64,000 nt of DNA from Planctomycetota bacterium (GTDB lineage: Bacteria > Planctomycetota > UBA8742 > UBA2392): assembly GCA_019636195.1 (NCBI GenBank), contig JAHBYA010000007.1, forward strand, positions 62,001-126,000, read 5' to 3'. Positions 1-5,219 of the stretch are shown in pieces; positions within the stretch are counted from its first letter, which is position 1; each line of letters starts with the position of its first letter. A program made the translations under genes and the position numbers. The notes under the pieces were generated by a model that did no database searches, was not told where the DNA came from, and saw nothing but the letters and a program-made list of their open reading frames with translations.

Positions 1-1420
1 GCGGCAGCTCAAGCAGCGTGTCGGCAAGCACCGGGCCTTTCAGGCGGCGGGTGATATCGCCGACTTTGACTTCGACGTTTTCGCCGGGGGCAATGAACGT
101 CGGCGCGGCGCGGGTAAGGTCGCTGAGCGATTCCAGCAGCGGGGCGTTCAGGTCGGTGCCGACACCGACGCTGAACACTCGGCGCTTGTGCTTATTGTGG
201 CTGGCGGCCAGCGTGCGGATGTCAACTTCGCTGGTGTTGCCGATGGTGGGCATGCCGTCGGTAATGAACAGTACCATCGGCAGTGTGCCTTCGGCGGGCG
301 CCGGCTTCAGGGCTTCGACCAGCGCGTCGTGGATGTTGGTGCCGCCGTTGGGGCGCAGCGCGTTGAGAAACTCGGTGGCTGCCTTTTCGGTGTCTTTGCT
401 GCGGGCCTGCGGCGCCTTGAACAGCGAATCGACACCATTGCTGAAGGTAATGACATTGAAGTGCTCGCCGTCGCGCAGGCTGGCGATGACCTGCAGCACG
501 CTTTCGCGGGCCTGGTCCCACTTTTCGCCGCGCATGCTGCCGCTGCGATCGAGCACAATCGTGACTTCGCGCTTGATCGCGCTTTCGTCGGCCTTGGCGG
601 GCACACCCGCGACCATCAGAAAGTAGCCGCCGCCGCGCGCGGGGTCGGGGTAGGCGAACATGCTGGCGGTCACGCCCTCGCCCAGCAGCCAGCTGAAGTG
701 CAGCGGGCCGGGGTCGCGCTTGCTGCTGTCGGCGACCTTGGCGCTGAGCTTGTTGTCGCCGTGGCGGGTGGTGTCCAGCGTGTGGGTGGGGGAGAACACG
801 GTGCTGATTGACCGTGTGCTGTGGATGCTCACGCTGATGTCCCACGGCAACGCGTAGCTCAGCGCCTCGGTGCGCGGCAGCATGTAATCGACGCGGTTGC
901 CGTTGGCGTCGCACACGTGCTCGTAGGTAAAGCGAATGGCCTGGTTGCCGCCGGCTTCAACAGGAAAGACGCTCGTGCGCACGAGGTTCAGCCCGGCAAA
1001 CTGCATCAGCGCGGGGTCCTGGTAGCGGCGCACAATGTCGTTGTAGATGCGGCGGGCTTCCACAATCGGCAGCAGCGTGGCGCTGGGCTCGGCGCCGATG
1101 CCGTCAAAGTCAAAGGCGCCGATCACCGCGCCCGGCGGCACCGGCAGCAGCATTTCGGCTTCCGCCATGCGCCGCCCGGGGTTGTGCAGCTTGATTTCAA
1201 AGCTGGTGGTCGCCGTCTGCTCGACAATCTTGACCGAGACAGACACAGCCGTCACCTGCACACCCTGCGTGCCGGCTGTGAAAGTGCCGGTCTGGGGAAC
1301 GATTACGTTGTTTGAAAGCGCGCGGCGCTCAAGGGTTTCCGGCTGGCGCTGGGCAAGCAGCGCGGGGGCGAGCAACGCGCCCAGGGCCAGCGGTACGAAG
1401 AGGGACTTGAAAGTGATCAT
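1..1420 (-). CDS. VIT + VWA domain secreted protein (C-terminus beyond window)
   Basis: Partial gene: it starts with ATG at 1420 and runs off the left edge at codon 473. GGAG sits 5 nt before the ATG and decides the start. A hydrophobic N-terminus (ITFKSLFVPLALGALLAPALL) looks like a signal peptide. Residues about 30-200 resemble a vault/inter-alpha-trypsin (VIT) domain (IKLHNPGRRMAEAEMLLPVPPG). From about 270 comes a von Willebrand A domain with an intact MIDAS start, VLDRSGSM, then the Thr and Asp loops (GGTNIHDAL, ITDGMPTIG). VIT-VWA proteins of the inter-alpha-trypsin heavy-chain type bind metal ions and partner proteins outside the cytoplasm; the partner here is unknown. The family call is firm, the role is inferred. 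Confidence 0.85.
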   Translation of the reverse strand, partial: MITFKSLFVPLALGALLAPALLAQRQPETLERRALSNNVIVPQTGTFTAGTQGVQVTAVSVSVKIVEQTATTSFEIKLHNPGRRMAEAEMLLPVPPGAVIGAFDFDGIGAEPSATLLPIVEARRIYNDIVRRYQDPALMQFAGLNLVRTSVFPVEAGGNQAIRFTYEHVCDANGNRVDYMLPRTEALSYALPWDISVSIHSTRSISTVFSPTHTLDTTRHGDNKLSAKVADSSKRDPGPLHFSWLLGEGVTASMFAYPDPARGGGYFLMVAGVPAKADESAIKREVTIVLDRSGSMRGEKWDQARESVLQVIASLRDGEHFNVITFSNGVDSLFKAPQARSKDTEKAATEFLNALRPNGGTNIHDALVEALKPAPAEGTLPMVLFITDGMPTIGNTSEVDIRTLAASHNKHKRRVFSVGVGTDLNAPLLESLSDLTRAAPTFIAPGENVEVKVGDITRRLKGPVLADTLLELP

Positions 1421-1501
1421 CGCGTTCTCCATGGCGCCCGAATGCGCCTGTGTAAGAGTACGCGGTGAATGACACTTCTGTTGTAACGGGCAGGTAAAAC
1501 G

Positions 1502-2500
1502 CTACGCGGTGATCACGACCTTGCCGAAGGGACCTTTGGCAAGCGCATTCCAGGCTTGCGGGGCGTTGGCAAAGTTGTGGGTTGAATCAATCACCGGCTC
1601 AATGCCCGCGCGCTCAATGACAGTGGCGGCTTCCAGCAGCTCCTGCCGGTTGCCGGCAAAGATGCCGCGCACGCTTGCAGCCTTGTACACCAGCGGTTGC
1701 AAGTTGACGCCGTTGGTGATGCCGGTCAGGCGCCCCAGCAGGCTGATGCGCCCCGTGGGTGCAAGGGCTGCCAAGCTGCGCTGGAAGGTCTTTGCGCCGC
1801 CGTTTTCAACTATCCAGTCGGCGCCGCGGCCGCTGGTCAGGCGCAGGACTTCGTGGTCCCATTCGGGGTGAGTCACATAGTTGATGCCTTCGTCGGCGCC
1901 CAGTTGCTTTGCGCGCGCGAGCTTGTCGTCGCTGCTGCTGGTGACGATCACGCGGTTGCCCAGCGACTTGGCGATCTGCATCGCAAACAGGCTCACGCCG
2001 CCGGTGCCCAGCGTGACCATGGTGGCGCCCGGCGGCAGGTCTTTGACCGCGTTGTACGCCGTCAGCGCGGCCACCGGCAGCGTCGCGGCGGCTTGAAACG
2101 ACAAGCCGTCGGGGATGTCCGCCACGCCTTGCCCGGGCAGGCAGACGTACTCACTGAGCACGCCGGGCAAACTGAAGCCGATGTCGGTGCCATACACCCC
2201 CGCGTGAAAGGGTCCTTCCAGCCAGCCCTGAAACAGCGTGGTCATCACGCGGCTGCCGGGCTTGAGCGTCGTGACGCCCGCGCCGCAGACAATGACTTCG
2301 CCCGCGCCGTCGGACAGCGGTACAAGCGGCATGTGCTTGGGCGCGCCGTACTCGCCGCGCAGGATCATCAGGTCGCGATAGTTCAGCGACCAGGCGTGCA
2401 TGCGCACCAGCACTTCGCCGGGGCCCGGCGAAGGCGCGGGCACGTCTTGACGTTCAAGTTTGTGTTCCGCGCCGATTTGCGTGATGAGCCAGCGTTGCAT
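1502..2500 (-). CDS. Medium-chain (MDR) NAD(P)-dependent alcohol dehydrogenase / quinone-reductase-like protein
   Basis: 332 residues from ATG 2500; the open frame extends upstream through the tRNA region but that part is not coding. The N-terminal GroES-like catalytic domain has the PSPGPGEVLVR entry and SLNYRDLMILRGEYG, in which the usual catalytic-zinc Cys is replaced by Tyr-Arg-Asp. The Rossmann fold carries GTGGVSLFAMQIAKSLG as the dinucleotide loop, followed by a GADEGINY strand. Length is normal for the family. The substrate cannot be read from sequence. Neighbours (VIT-VWA protein upstream, tRNA genes downstream on the same strand) give no pathway clue. No convincing Shine-Dalgarno precedes the ATG. 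Confidence 0.85.
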   Translation of the reverse strand: MQRWLITQIGAEHKLERQDVPAPSPGPGEVLVRMHAWSLNYRDLMILRGEYGAPKHMPLVPLSDGAGEVIVCGAGVTTLKPGSRVMTTLFQGWLEGPFHAGVYGTDIGFSLPGVLSEYVCLPGQGVADIPDGLSFQAAATLPVAALTAYNAVKDLPPGATMVTLGTGGVSLFAMQIAKSLGNRVIVTSSSDDKLARAKQLGADEGINYVTHPEWDHEVLRLTSGRGADWIVENGGAKTFQRSLAALAPTGRISLLGRLTGITNGVNLQPLVYKAASVRGIFAGNRQELLEAATVIERAGIEPVIDSTHNFANAPQAWNALAKGPFGKVVITA

Positions 2501-2510
2501 GCCGGGAGTG

Positions 2511-2596
2511 TACGTTCGGGGTACGAAGTTCGGAGTACGGCGCTCGCTTTTGCTGCCGCTAACGGCGAACACCGAACCCCGTACACCGAACCAATG
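2511..2596. repeat. Degenerate GTTCGG/CGAAC intergenic repeat
   Basis: Between the dehydrogenase start and the first tRNA, short words of the type GTTCGGGGTACGAAGTTCGGAG and their complement CGAACACCGAACCCC alternate. Similar words recur at 3466-3530, 4133-4160, 10622-10655 and 47716-47766, always between genes. No open frame or regular spacer unit is present. Confidence 0.5.
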
Positions 2597-2597
2597 C

Positions 2598-2667
2598 TGG
2601 CAGGCCGTGCAGGAGTTGAACCTGCCCGGTTGGTTTTGGAGACCAGCCCGGCCCCGGGCCCCGGCCT
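2598..2667 (-). tRNA. tRNA-Trp (CCA), short D-arm
   Basis: Read on the minus strand: acceptor AGGCCGG with ACGGCCT (last pair G-A mismatched), anticodon loop CTCCAAA giving CCA, T-arm GCAGG-TTCAACT-CCTGC, discriminator G and an encoded CCA end. The D region can only form GCCC-GGGGCC-GGGC, a six-base loop, and the 27-43 anticodon pair is C-A. The isotype call rests on the anticodon and G73. It may be functional or degenerate. Confidence 0.65.
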
Positions 2668-2676
2668 GTTTGAGTG

Positions 2677-2752
2677 TGGTTCGCGGGGAACGATTCAAAC
2701 GTTCATTTCCGGGTTCAGAGCCCGGCGTCCTATCAAGTTGGACGACCCGCGA
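2677..2752 (-). tRNA. tRNA-Gln (CTG)
   Basis: Complete cloverleaf on the minus strand: acceptor TCGCGGG/CCCGCGA, D-arm GTCC-AACTTGATA-GGAC, anticodon stem CCGGG/CCCGG with loop CTCTGAA (anticodon CTG), T-arm GAACG-TTTGAAT-CGTTC, A73 and encoded CCA. All stems pair fully; the D-loop lacks an adjacent GG pair. Confidence 0.85.
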
Positions 2753-2761
2753 GCAGTAGCA

Positions 2762-2829
2762 CAGCCGTCCCGGCTGGGGGGTGCGCATCGGCCTCCGGCC
2801 GATGAGGGACGGGCCCTCAGGCCCGTCCC
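2762..2829. repeat. Intergenic palindromes with covarying arms
   Basis: Three adjacent inverted repeats: AGCCGTCCCGGCT at about 2763, CATCGGCCTCCGGCCGATG at 2786-2804 and a 24-base palindrome at 2806-2829 with arms GGGACGGGCC/GGCCCGTCCC around CTCA. The last overlaps the stop codon of the HNH gene and could act as its transcript end. It belongs to the dispersed palindrome family also seen at 4641, 13177, 16012, 18396, 26201 and 53387. Confidence 0.6.
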
Positions 2830-3449
2830 TACGACTTGAGCGTTGAAGCCGACGTGACCTCCGCGGCCTTGCCGATGAACGGTTCCCAGGCCGGGTTGCG
2901 ATGCACGCCGCGCAGCAGCAGGTCTTCGCGGGTCGGCTGCTGCGGCGTTTCGACCAGCGACATTTCGGCCTCGCGCGGGGTGCGGTCGGCCTTGCGATGA
3001 TTGCAGCGGCCGCAAGCCAGCACACAATTGCCCCAGCTGGTCGCGCCGCCGCGCGACACGGGGACAACGTGGTCAAGCGTCATGTCGCGCTTGTGCACGA
3101 CCGCGTTGCAGTACTGGCAGCGGCCGTTGTCGCGCTCGTAAACGCCGCGGCGCGAAAACGGCACGCCGGCGTTGGGATAGCCGGCGAACTTGGCCAGTGT
3201 AATCACCTGCGGGATACGCACGTGCATGGTGGCGGTGCGGATGTAGTCGGCCTCAATCACGTGGGCGTCGGCCGCAACGGCGCGGTCGGCGATCCACTGC
3301 TTCCAGTTGAAAATCTGGAAGGTCTGCGGGCAGACAATGCGCGCGCGGCCGCGTGCGACCAGCACCAGCGCCTTGCGCAGCACCAGTGTAGTCAGCGGCT
3401 GCCAGACCCGGTTGAGGGTCAGCACGCGCTCAAGCTCAATGCGGGTCAT
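2829..3449 (-). CDS. HNH endonuclease
   Basis: 206 residues. The ATG at 3449 is preceded by AGGAGA at ideal spacing, so the much longer upstream frame, which runs through tRNA genes, is rejected. An N-terminal region (about 1-90) begins MTRIELERVLTLNRVWQPL; the HNH nuclease core follows at about 95-150 with RCQYCNAVV, LDHVVPVSRGG and NCVLACGRCNHRK. The four Cys residues form a zinc site and DHVVP carries the metal-binding His. Such stand-alone HNH proteins are common in planctomycetes and their substrate is usually unknown. It sits inside the tRNA array, co-directional with it, between tRNA-Met and tRNA-Gln. It could be a mobile or housekeeping nuclease; no inteins, introns or terminal repeats are visible. 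Confidence 0.85.
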   Translation of the reverse strand: MTRIELERVLTLNRVWQPLTTLVLRKALVLVARGRARIVCPQTFQIFNWKQWIADRAVAADAHVIEADYIRTATMHVRIPQVITLAKFAGYPNAGVPFSRRGVYERDNGRCQYCNAVVHKRDMTLDHVVPVSRGGATSWGNCVLACGRCNHRKADRTPREAEMSLVETPQQPTREDLLLRGVHRNPAWEPFIGKAAEVTSASTLKS

Positions 3450-3465
3450 GGCTTCTCCTTTCGTT

Positions 3466-3530
3466 GGTTGAGTACGGTGTTCGGCGTGCGGTGTTGAAGT
3501 CGGGCTATGGTTCTCCGAACTCCGAACGGG
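3466..3530. repeat. Degenerate GTTCGG/CCGAAC intergenic repeat
   Basis: Lies between the HNH start and tRNA-Met. It contains GTACGGTGTTCGGCGTGCGGT and CTCCGAACTCCGAACG, the same word family as at 2511-2596. The words are arranged as loose inverted copies. Confidence 0.45.
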
Positions 3531-3536
3531 TAGTTG

Positions 3537-3608
3537 TGGTGGCGGCGGAGGGAGTTGAACCCTCAGGCCAGGGTTATGAGTCCCGGCTGCGCACCGGCGC
3601 GCGCCGCG
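3537..3608 (-). tRNA. tRNA-Met (CAT), probably initiator, reduced D-arm
   Basis: Minus strand: acceptor CGCGGCG/CGCCGCC with a C1-C72 mismatch, as expected of an initiator tRNA, A73 and encoded CCA. Anticodon loop CTCATAA gives CAT. The anticodon stem has two of the initiator G-C pairs, but 31-39 is A-C. The T-arm GAGGG-TTCAACT-CCCTC is perfect. The D region is only 16 nt and folds as GCGC-CGGT-GCGC, a four-base loop with GG but much smaller than usual. It is either an unusual functional initiator or a degenerate copy. Confidence 0.6.
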
Positions 3609-3613
3609 AAAGT

Positions 3614-3686
3614 TGGTCCGCCCGGTGGGGGTTGCACCCACATCTCCGCGGGTAAGAACCGCGTGCTCTGCTTGAGCTACGGGCGA
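3614..3686 (-). tRNA. tRNA-Lys (CTT), five-base D-loop
   Basis: Minus strand: acceptor TCGCCCG/CGGGCGG (T1-G72 wobble), D-arm GCTC-AAGCA-GAGC, anticodon stem CGCGG/CCGCG with loop TTCTTAC (CTT), T-arm GTGGG-TGCAACC-CCCAC, A73 and CCA. The D-loop has no GG and the T-loop has G at position 55, so the normal G18-U55 and G19-C56 contacts are missing on both sides. Confidence 0.6.
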
Positions 3687-3687
3687 A

Positions 3688-3802
3688 TGGAGCCGCCGGC
3701 CGGAGTTGCGAAGCAACGAACCCGGGCGCCGCACCGCGGCGACCGGGAAGACCGGCATCGCGCCGCCGGCAGGGGCGCATCCTGGCGTTGGACGACAGCG
3801 GC
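3688..3802 (-). tRNA. Interrupted tRNA-Gly (GCC)-like gene
   Basis: The two ends form a complete Gly-type acceptor (GCCGCTG with CGGCGGC, U73, CCA). A D-arm GTCC-AACGCCA-GGAT and an anticodon arm with loop CTGCCGG (GCC) follow. About 40 extra bases lie between the anticodon stem and the acceptor, holding hairpins such as CGCCGC-GGT-GCGGCG and GTTGC-TTC-GCAAC, so no normal T-arm forms. An intact tRNA-Gly(GCC) lies at 4698-4772. This copy is probably a pseudogene or a tRNA with an inserted element. Confidence 0.45.
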
Positions 3803-3803
3803 C

Positions 3804-3877
3804 TGGTTCCCGGCGGGTGAATCGAACACCCGTCACCTGTTTGTAAGACAGGGGCCCTGCCATTGGACGAGCCGGGA
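3804..3877 (-). tRNA. tRNA-Val (TAC)
   Basis: Complete minus-strand cloverleaf: acceptor TCCCGGC/GCCGGGA, D-arm GTCC-AATGGCA-GGGC, anticodon stem CCTGT/ACAGG with loop CTTACAA (TAC), T-arm GGGTG-TTCGATT-CACCC, A73, CCA. Confidence 0.9.
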
Positions 3878-3881
3878 AAGT

Positions 3882-3956
3882 TGGACGCGGAGGTGGGATT
3901 CGAACCCACGGTCTCTTGCTCCCGGGGCAAGCGTCCGGCCTCTGGACTGCTCCGCG
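3882..3956 (-). tRNA. tRNA-Pro-like (loop reads CGG), C33 and U73
   Basis: Stems are perfect: acceptor CGCGGAG/CTCCGCG with C1-G72 as in tRNA-Pro, D-arm GTCC-AGAGGCC-GGAC, anticodon stem CTTGC/GCAAG, T-arm GTGGG-TTCGAAT-CCCAC, encoded CCA. The anticodon loop is CCCGGGA, which gives CGG but puts C where U33 is nearly universal, and the discriminator is U rather than A. The isotype is therefore tentative. Confidence 0.6.
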
Positions 3957-4055
3957 ATTGCAAATTGGACTTTGCTACTGGGTACACTGACGCTCATGGG
4001 CAGTTGGTTCTGCGCGCTACCCGTCGCTTGCGCTCCGGGCTCCTGTTTCCTGAAC

Positions 4056-4130
4056 TGGTGAGCGTACGGGGATTCGAACCCCGACCTTCTGATTGAGAAT
4101 CAGAGATCCTGGCCGTTAGACGATACGCCC
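4056..4130 (-). tRNA. tRNA-Glu (CTC)
   Basis: Minus strand: acceptor GGGCGTA/TACGCTC, D-arm GTCT-AACGGCCA-GGAT, anticodon stem TCTGA/TCAGA with loop TTCTCAA (CTC), T-arm CGGGG-TTCGAAT-CCCCG, A73, CCA. The preceding 100 bases (3957-4055) contain no recognisable gene. Confidence 0.9.
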
Positions 4131-4162
4131 GTGGAGTTCTGGGTTCCGGGTTCCGGGTTGAT

Positions 4163-4237
4163 TGGCGACCCCACGGGGAGTTGAACCCCGATCTCCCGAT
4201 AGACAATCGGGCATCGTAGCCGTTGGACCATGGGGCC
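4163..4237 (-). tRNA. tRNA-Asp (GTC)
   Basis: Minus strand: acceptor GGCCCCA/TGGGGTC, anticodon stem CCCGA/TCGGG with loop TTGTCTA (GTC), T-arm CGGGG-TTCAACT-CCCCG, G73 as expected for Asp, encoded CCA. The D-stem is slightly irregular (GTC with GAT). Confidence 0.9.
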
Positions 4238-4248
4238 GGTTTCAAGAC

Positions 4249-4322
4249 TGGTAGAGACACGTGGAGTCGAACCACGATCGGTCGATTATCAATCGACTGC
4301 TCTGCCGTTGAGCTATGCCTCT
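4249..4322 (-). tRNA. tRNA-Ile (GAT)
   Basis: Minus strand: acceptor AGAGGCA/TGTCTCT, D-arm GCTC-AACGGCA-GAGC, anticodon stem GTCGA/TCGAC with loop TTGATAA (GAT), T-arm CGTGG-TTCGACT-CCACG, A73, CCA. This isotype usually sits in an rRNA operon; here it is in the array. Confidence 0.9.
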
Positions 4323-4327
4323 GAATC

Positions 4328-4455
4328 TGGCTGGCTCGGGTGGACTCGAACCTCAAAACAGCGCGGTGCGCTGTTTTGACCGCGCAGCAGCCCGGCCCAA
4401 GCCCGCCCGCAGGCGGGCGGCGCCGGGCGTAAGCGAAGCGGCGGTGCCAGAGCCA
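4328..4455 (-). pseudogene. tRNA remnant: 3' end duplicated from the neighbouring tRNA, filled with palindromes
   Basis: The first 25 bases (4328-4352) are identical to the 3' end of the tRNA at 4485-4558 (repeat 4485-4509). A 5'-acceptor-like TGGCTCT ends at 4455 and pairs in six of seven positions. The interior has no D or anticodon arm. It holds a hairpin AAAACAGCGC/GCGCTGTTTT and GC-rich inverted repeats (GCCCGCCCGC/AGGCGGGCGGC). Probably a dead tRNA copy or an insertion scar. Confidence 0.5.
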
Positions 4456-4484
4456 TAGCGCTTCGAGCGTCAGAGCAAGGGGTT

Positions 4485-4558
4485 TGGCTGGCTCGGGTGG
4501 ACTCGAACCACCATCGCAGGTTTCGCGAACCTGAATCCTTCCCTTGGACGACGAGCCA
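4485..4558 (-). tRNA. tRNA of uncertain isotype (loop reads GCG, possibly Arg)
   Basis: Minus strand: acceptor TGGCTCG/CGAGCCA, D-arm GTCC-AAGGGAA-GGAT, anticodon stem CAGGT/ACCTG, T-arm GGTGG-TTCGAGT-CCACC, G73, CCA. The loop TCGCGAA places C at position 33 and GCG at 34-36, unusual for a bacterium (Arg CGN is normally read by ACG, TCG or CCG). If the loop were one base larger the anticodon could be CGC or TCG. Structure is convincing, identity is not. Confidence 0.65.
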
Positions 4559-4559
4559 T

Positions 4560-4634
4560 TGGTGGACCGGCTGGGAGTTCAACCCAGTCTGCGTGTTTGC
4601 AAGACACGCGTGCTCGCGTTGACACTACCGGCCC
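4560..4634 (-). tRNA. tRNA-Ala (TGC)
   Basis: Minus strand: acceptor GGGCCGG/CCGGTCC with the G3-U70 wobble that marks tRNA-Ala, D-arm GTGT-CAACGCGA-GCAC, anticodon stem CGTGT/ACACG with loop CTTGCAA (TGC), T-arm CTGGG-TTGAACT-CCCAG, A73, CCA. Confidence 0.9.
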
Positions 4635-4640
4635 TTGTTG

Positions 4641-4689
4641 TAGCGCAGGCGCCTCGCCTGCATGGCACGGTGGCGCCTCGCCCCCGTGC
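4641..4689. repeat. Intergenic palindrome, GCAGGC-GCCTC-GCCTGC type
   Basis: Lies between tRNA-Ala and tRNA-Gly: GCAGGCGCCTCGCCTGC followed by GCACGGTGGCGCC with a matching GTGC. Arms are complementary around a GCCTC centre, as in the other members of the family listed at 2762. Confidence 0.55.
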
Positions 4690-4697
4690 AACTGTGG

Positions 4698-4772
4698 TGG
4701 AGCCCTCGGGCGGAATCGAACCGACCGTCCCCTGACTGGCAATCAGGAATTCTGCCACTGAACCACGAGGGC
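4698..4772 (-). tRNA. tRNA-Gly (GCC)
   Basis: Minus strand: acceptor GCCCTCG/CGAGGGC, D-arm GTTC-AGTGGCA-GAAT, anticodon stem CCTGA/TCAGG with loop TTGCCAG (GCC), T-loop TTCGATT, U73 typical of Gly, CCA. One T-stem pair is mismatched. Confidence 0.9.
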
Positions 4773-4801
4773 ATTGCAAATCGACGCGGTTGTCAAAGAA
4801 C

Positions 4802-4875
4802 TGGTGTGTCGGCGTGGACTTGAACCACGATCCCCGCGGCTTCAACGCGGTGCTCTGCCATTGAGCTACCGGCAC
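4802..4875 (-). tRNA. tRNA-Phe (GAA)
   Basis: Minus strand: acceptor GTGCCGG/CCGACAC with one C-A mismatch, D-arm GCTC-AATGGCA-GAGC, anticodon stem CCGCG/CGCGG with loop TTGAAGC (GAA), T-arm CGTGG-TTCAAGT-CCACG, A73, CCA. Confidence 0.88.
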
Positions 4876-4876
4876 A

Positions 4877-4949
4877 TGGGTGCGGGCGCGGATTCGAACC
4901 GCCCCTTCGCTTTCACAGAGCGACATGCAGCCGCTACACCAACCCGCAC
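4877..4949 (-). tRNA. tRNA-His (GTG)
   Basis: Minus strand: extra 5' G opposite C73, the hallmark of tRNA-His; acceptor TGCGGGT/GCCCGCA, anticodon stem TCGCT/AGCGA with loop CTGTGAA (GTG), T-loop TTCGAAT with a four-pair stem, CCA encoded. First gene of the array in the direction of transcription. Confidence 0.85.
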
Positions 4950-4984
4950 AAAACAAAGCGGGGACCCGTCGCCGGGTCCCCGCT
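4950..4984 (-). terminator. Intrinsic-terminator-like hairpin before the tRNA array
   Basis: An 11-bp perfect stem AGCGGGGACCC/GGGTCCCCGCT with a six-base loop. On the minus strand it is followed by TTGTTTTGTG and then at once by tRNA-His. It would end a short transcript starting near 5110, or act as a processing or attenuation stem ahead of the tRNAs. Confidence 0.6.
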
Positions 4985-5001
4985 TCGGCGCAAACGCGCC
5001 T

Positions 5002-5097
5002 TCAAAGCGAAAGACCCCGTCCGCCCGTATCGCGACCTGCCCAGCGGGCTTGCCGGCCCGGGCGCGCGCTGAATCGGATGTTGCCCTGCATTGACAC
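5002..5097 (-). CDS. Possible 31-residue basic small protein
   Basis: GTG at 5097 lies 6 nt after GGAG of an AAGGAG box and opens a frame of 31 codons plus TGA. An in-frame ATG at 5091 and one directly abutting the AAGGAG at 5103 are alternatives. The product is rich in Arg and Gly (MSMQGNIRFSARPGRQAR near the start) with no recognisable domain. It lies between a good promoter (-10 at 5117-5122) and the terminator-like hairpin at 4950-4984, so it could be a small protein gene, an sRNA with a chance frame, or a leader for the tRNA operon. No family is recognised. Confidence 0.35.
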   Translation of the reverse strand: MSMQGNIRFSARPGRQARWAGRDTGGRGLSL

Positions 5098-5116
5098 GGT
5101 CATCTCCTTGCGGGGC

Positions 5117-5145
5117 AGCATACCCCGGCAGTATTGACACGTCAA
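5117..5145 (-). promoter_or_regulatory. Sigma70-like promoter for the tRNA array / small ORF
   Basis: On the minus strand TTGACG (5145-5140), a 17-base spacer, then TATGCT (5122-5117). Transcription would start near 5110, just before the AAGGAG of the small frame. The -35 box lies inside one half of the double palindrome at 5131-5168. Confidence 0.6.
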
Positions 5146-5168
5146 GAGAAATGTTGACGCGTCAATAC
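5131..5168. promoter_or_regulatory. Double palindromic operator-like site
   Basis: Two palindromes, TTGACACGTCAA (5134-5145) and TTGACGCGTCAA (5154-5165), separated by eight bases. With flanking GTA and TAC the whole element is itself an inverted repeat matching at 14 of 15 positions per arm. It covers the -35 box of the promoter at 5117-5145. This is the architecture of a site for a dimeric repressor binding two adjacent turns. The regulator is unknown. Confidence 0.55.
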
Positions 5169-5219
5169 ATAAACGCGGCCCGGCCGTGACGGGTTTCAGA
5201 ATTTCCGGCTGATCTTGCG

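Noticed and set aside
2829..3449. Prophage or homing element around the HNH gene
   Set aside because: No integrase, intron core, terminal repeats or phage genes are seen; HNH genes of this type are common housekeeping neighbours in planctomycetes.
2829..3863. 344-residue version of the HNH protein
   Set aside because: The extra N-terminus is translated tRNA-Met and tRNA-Lys sequence; the ATG at 3449 has a clear ribosome site.
2511..4200. CRISPR array among the short repeats
   Set aside because: Units are under 12 bases, irregular, and without spacers; no cas genes are present.
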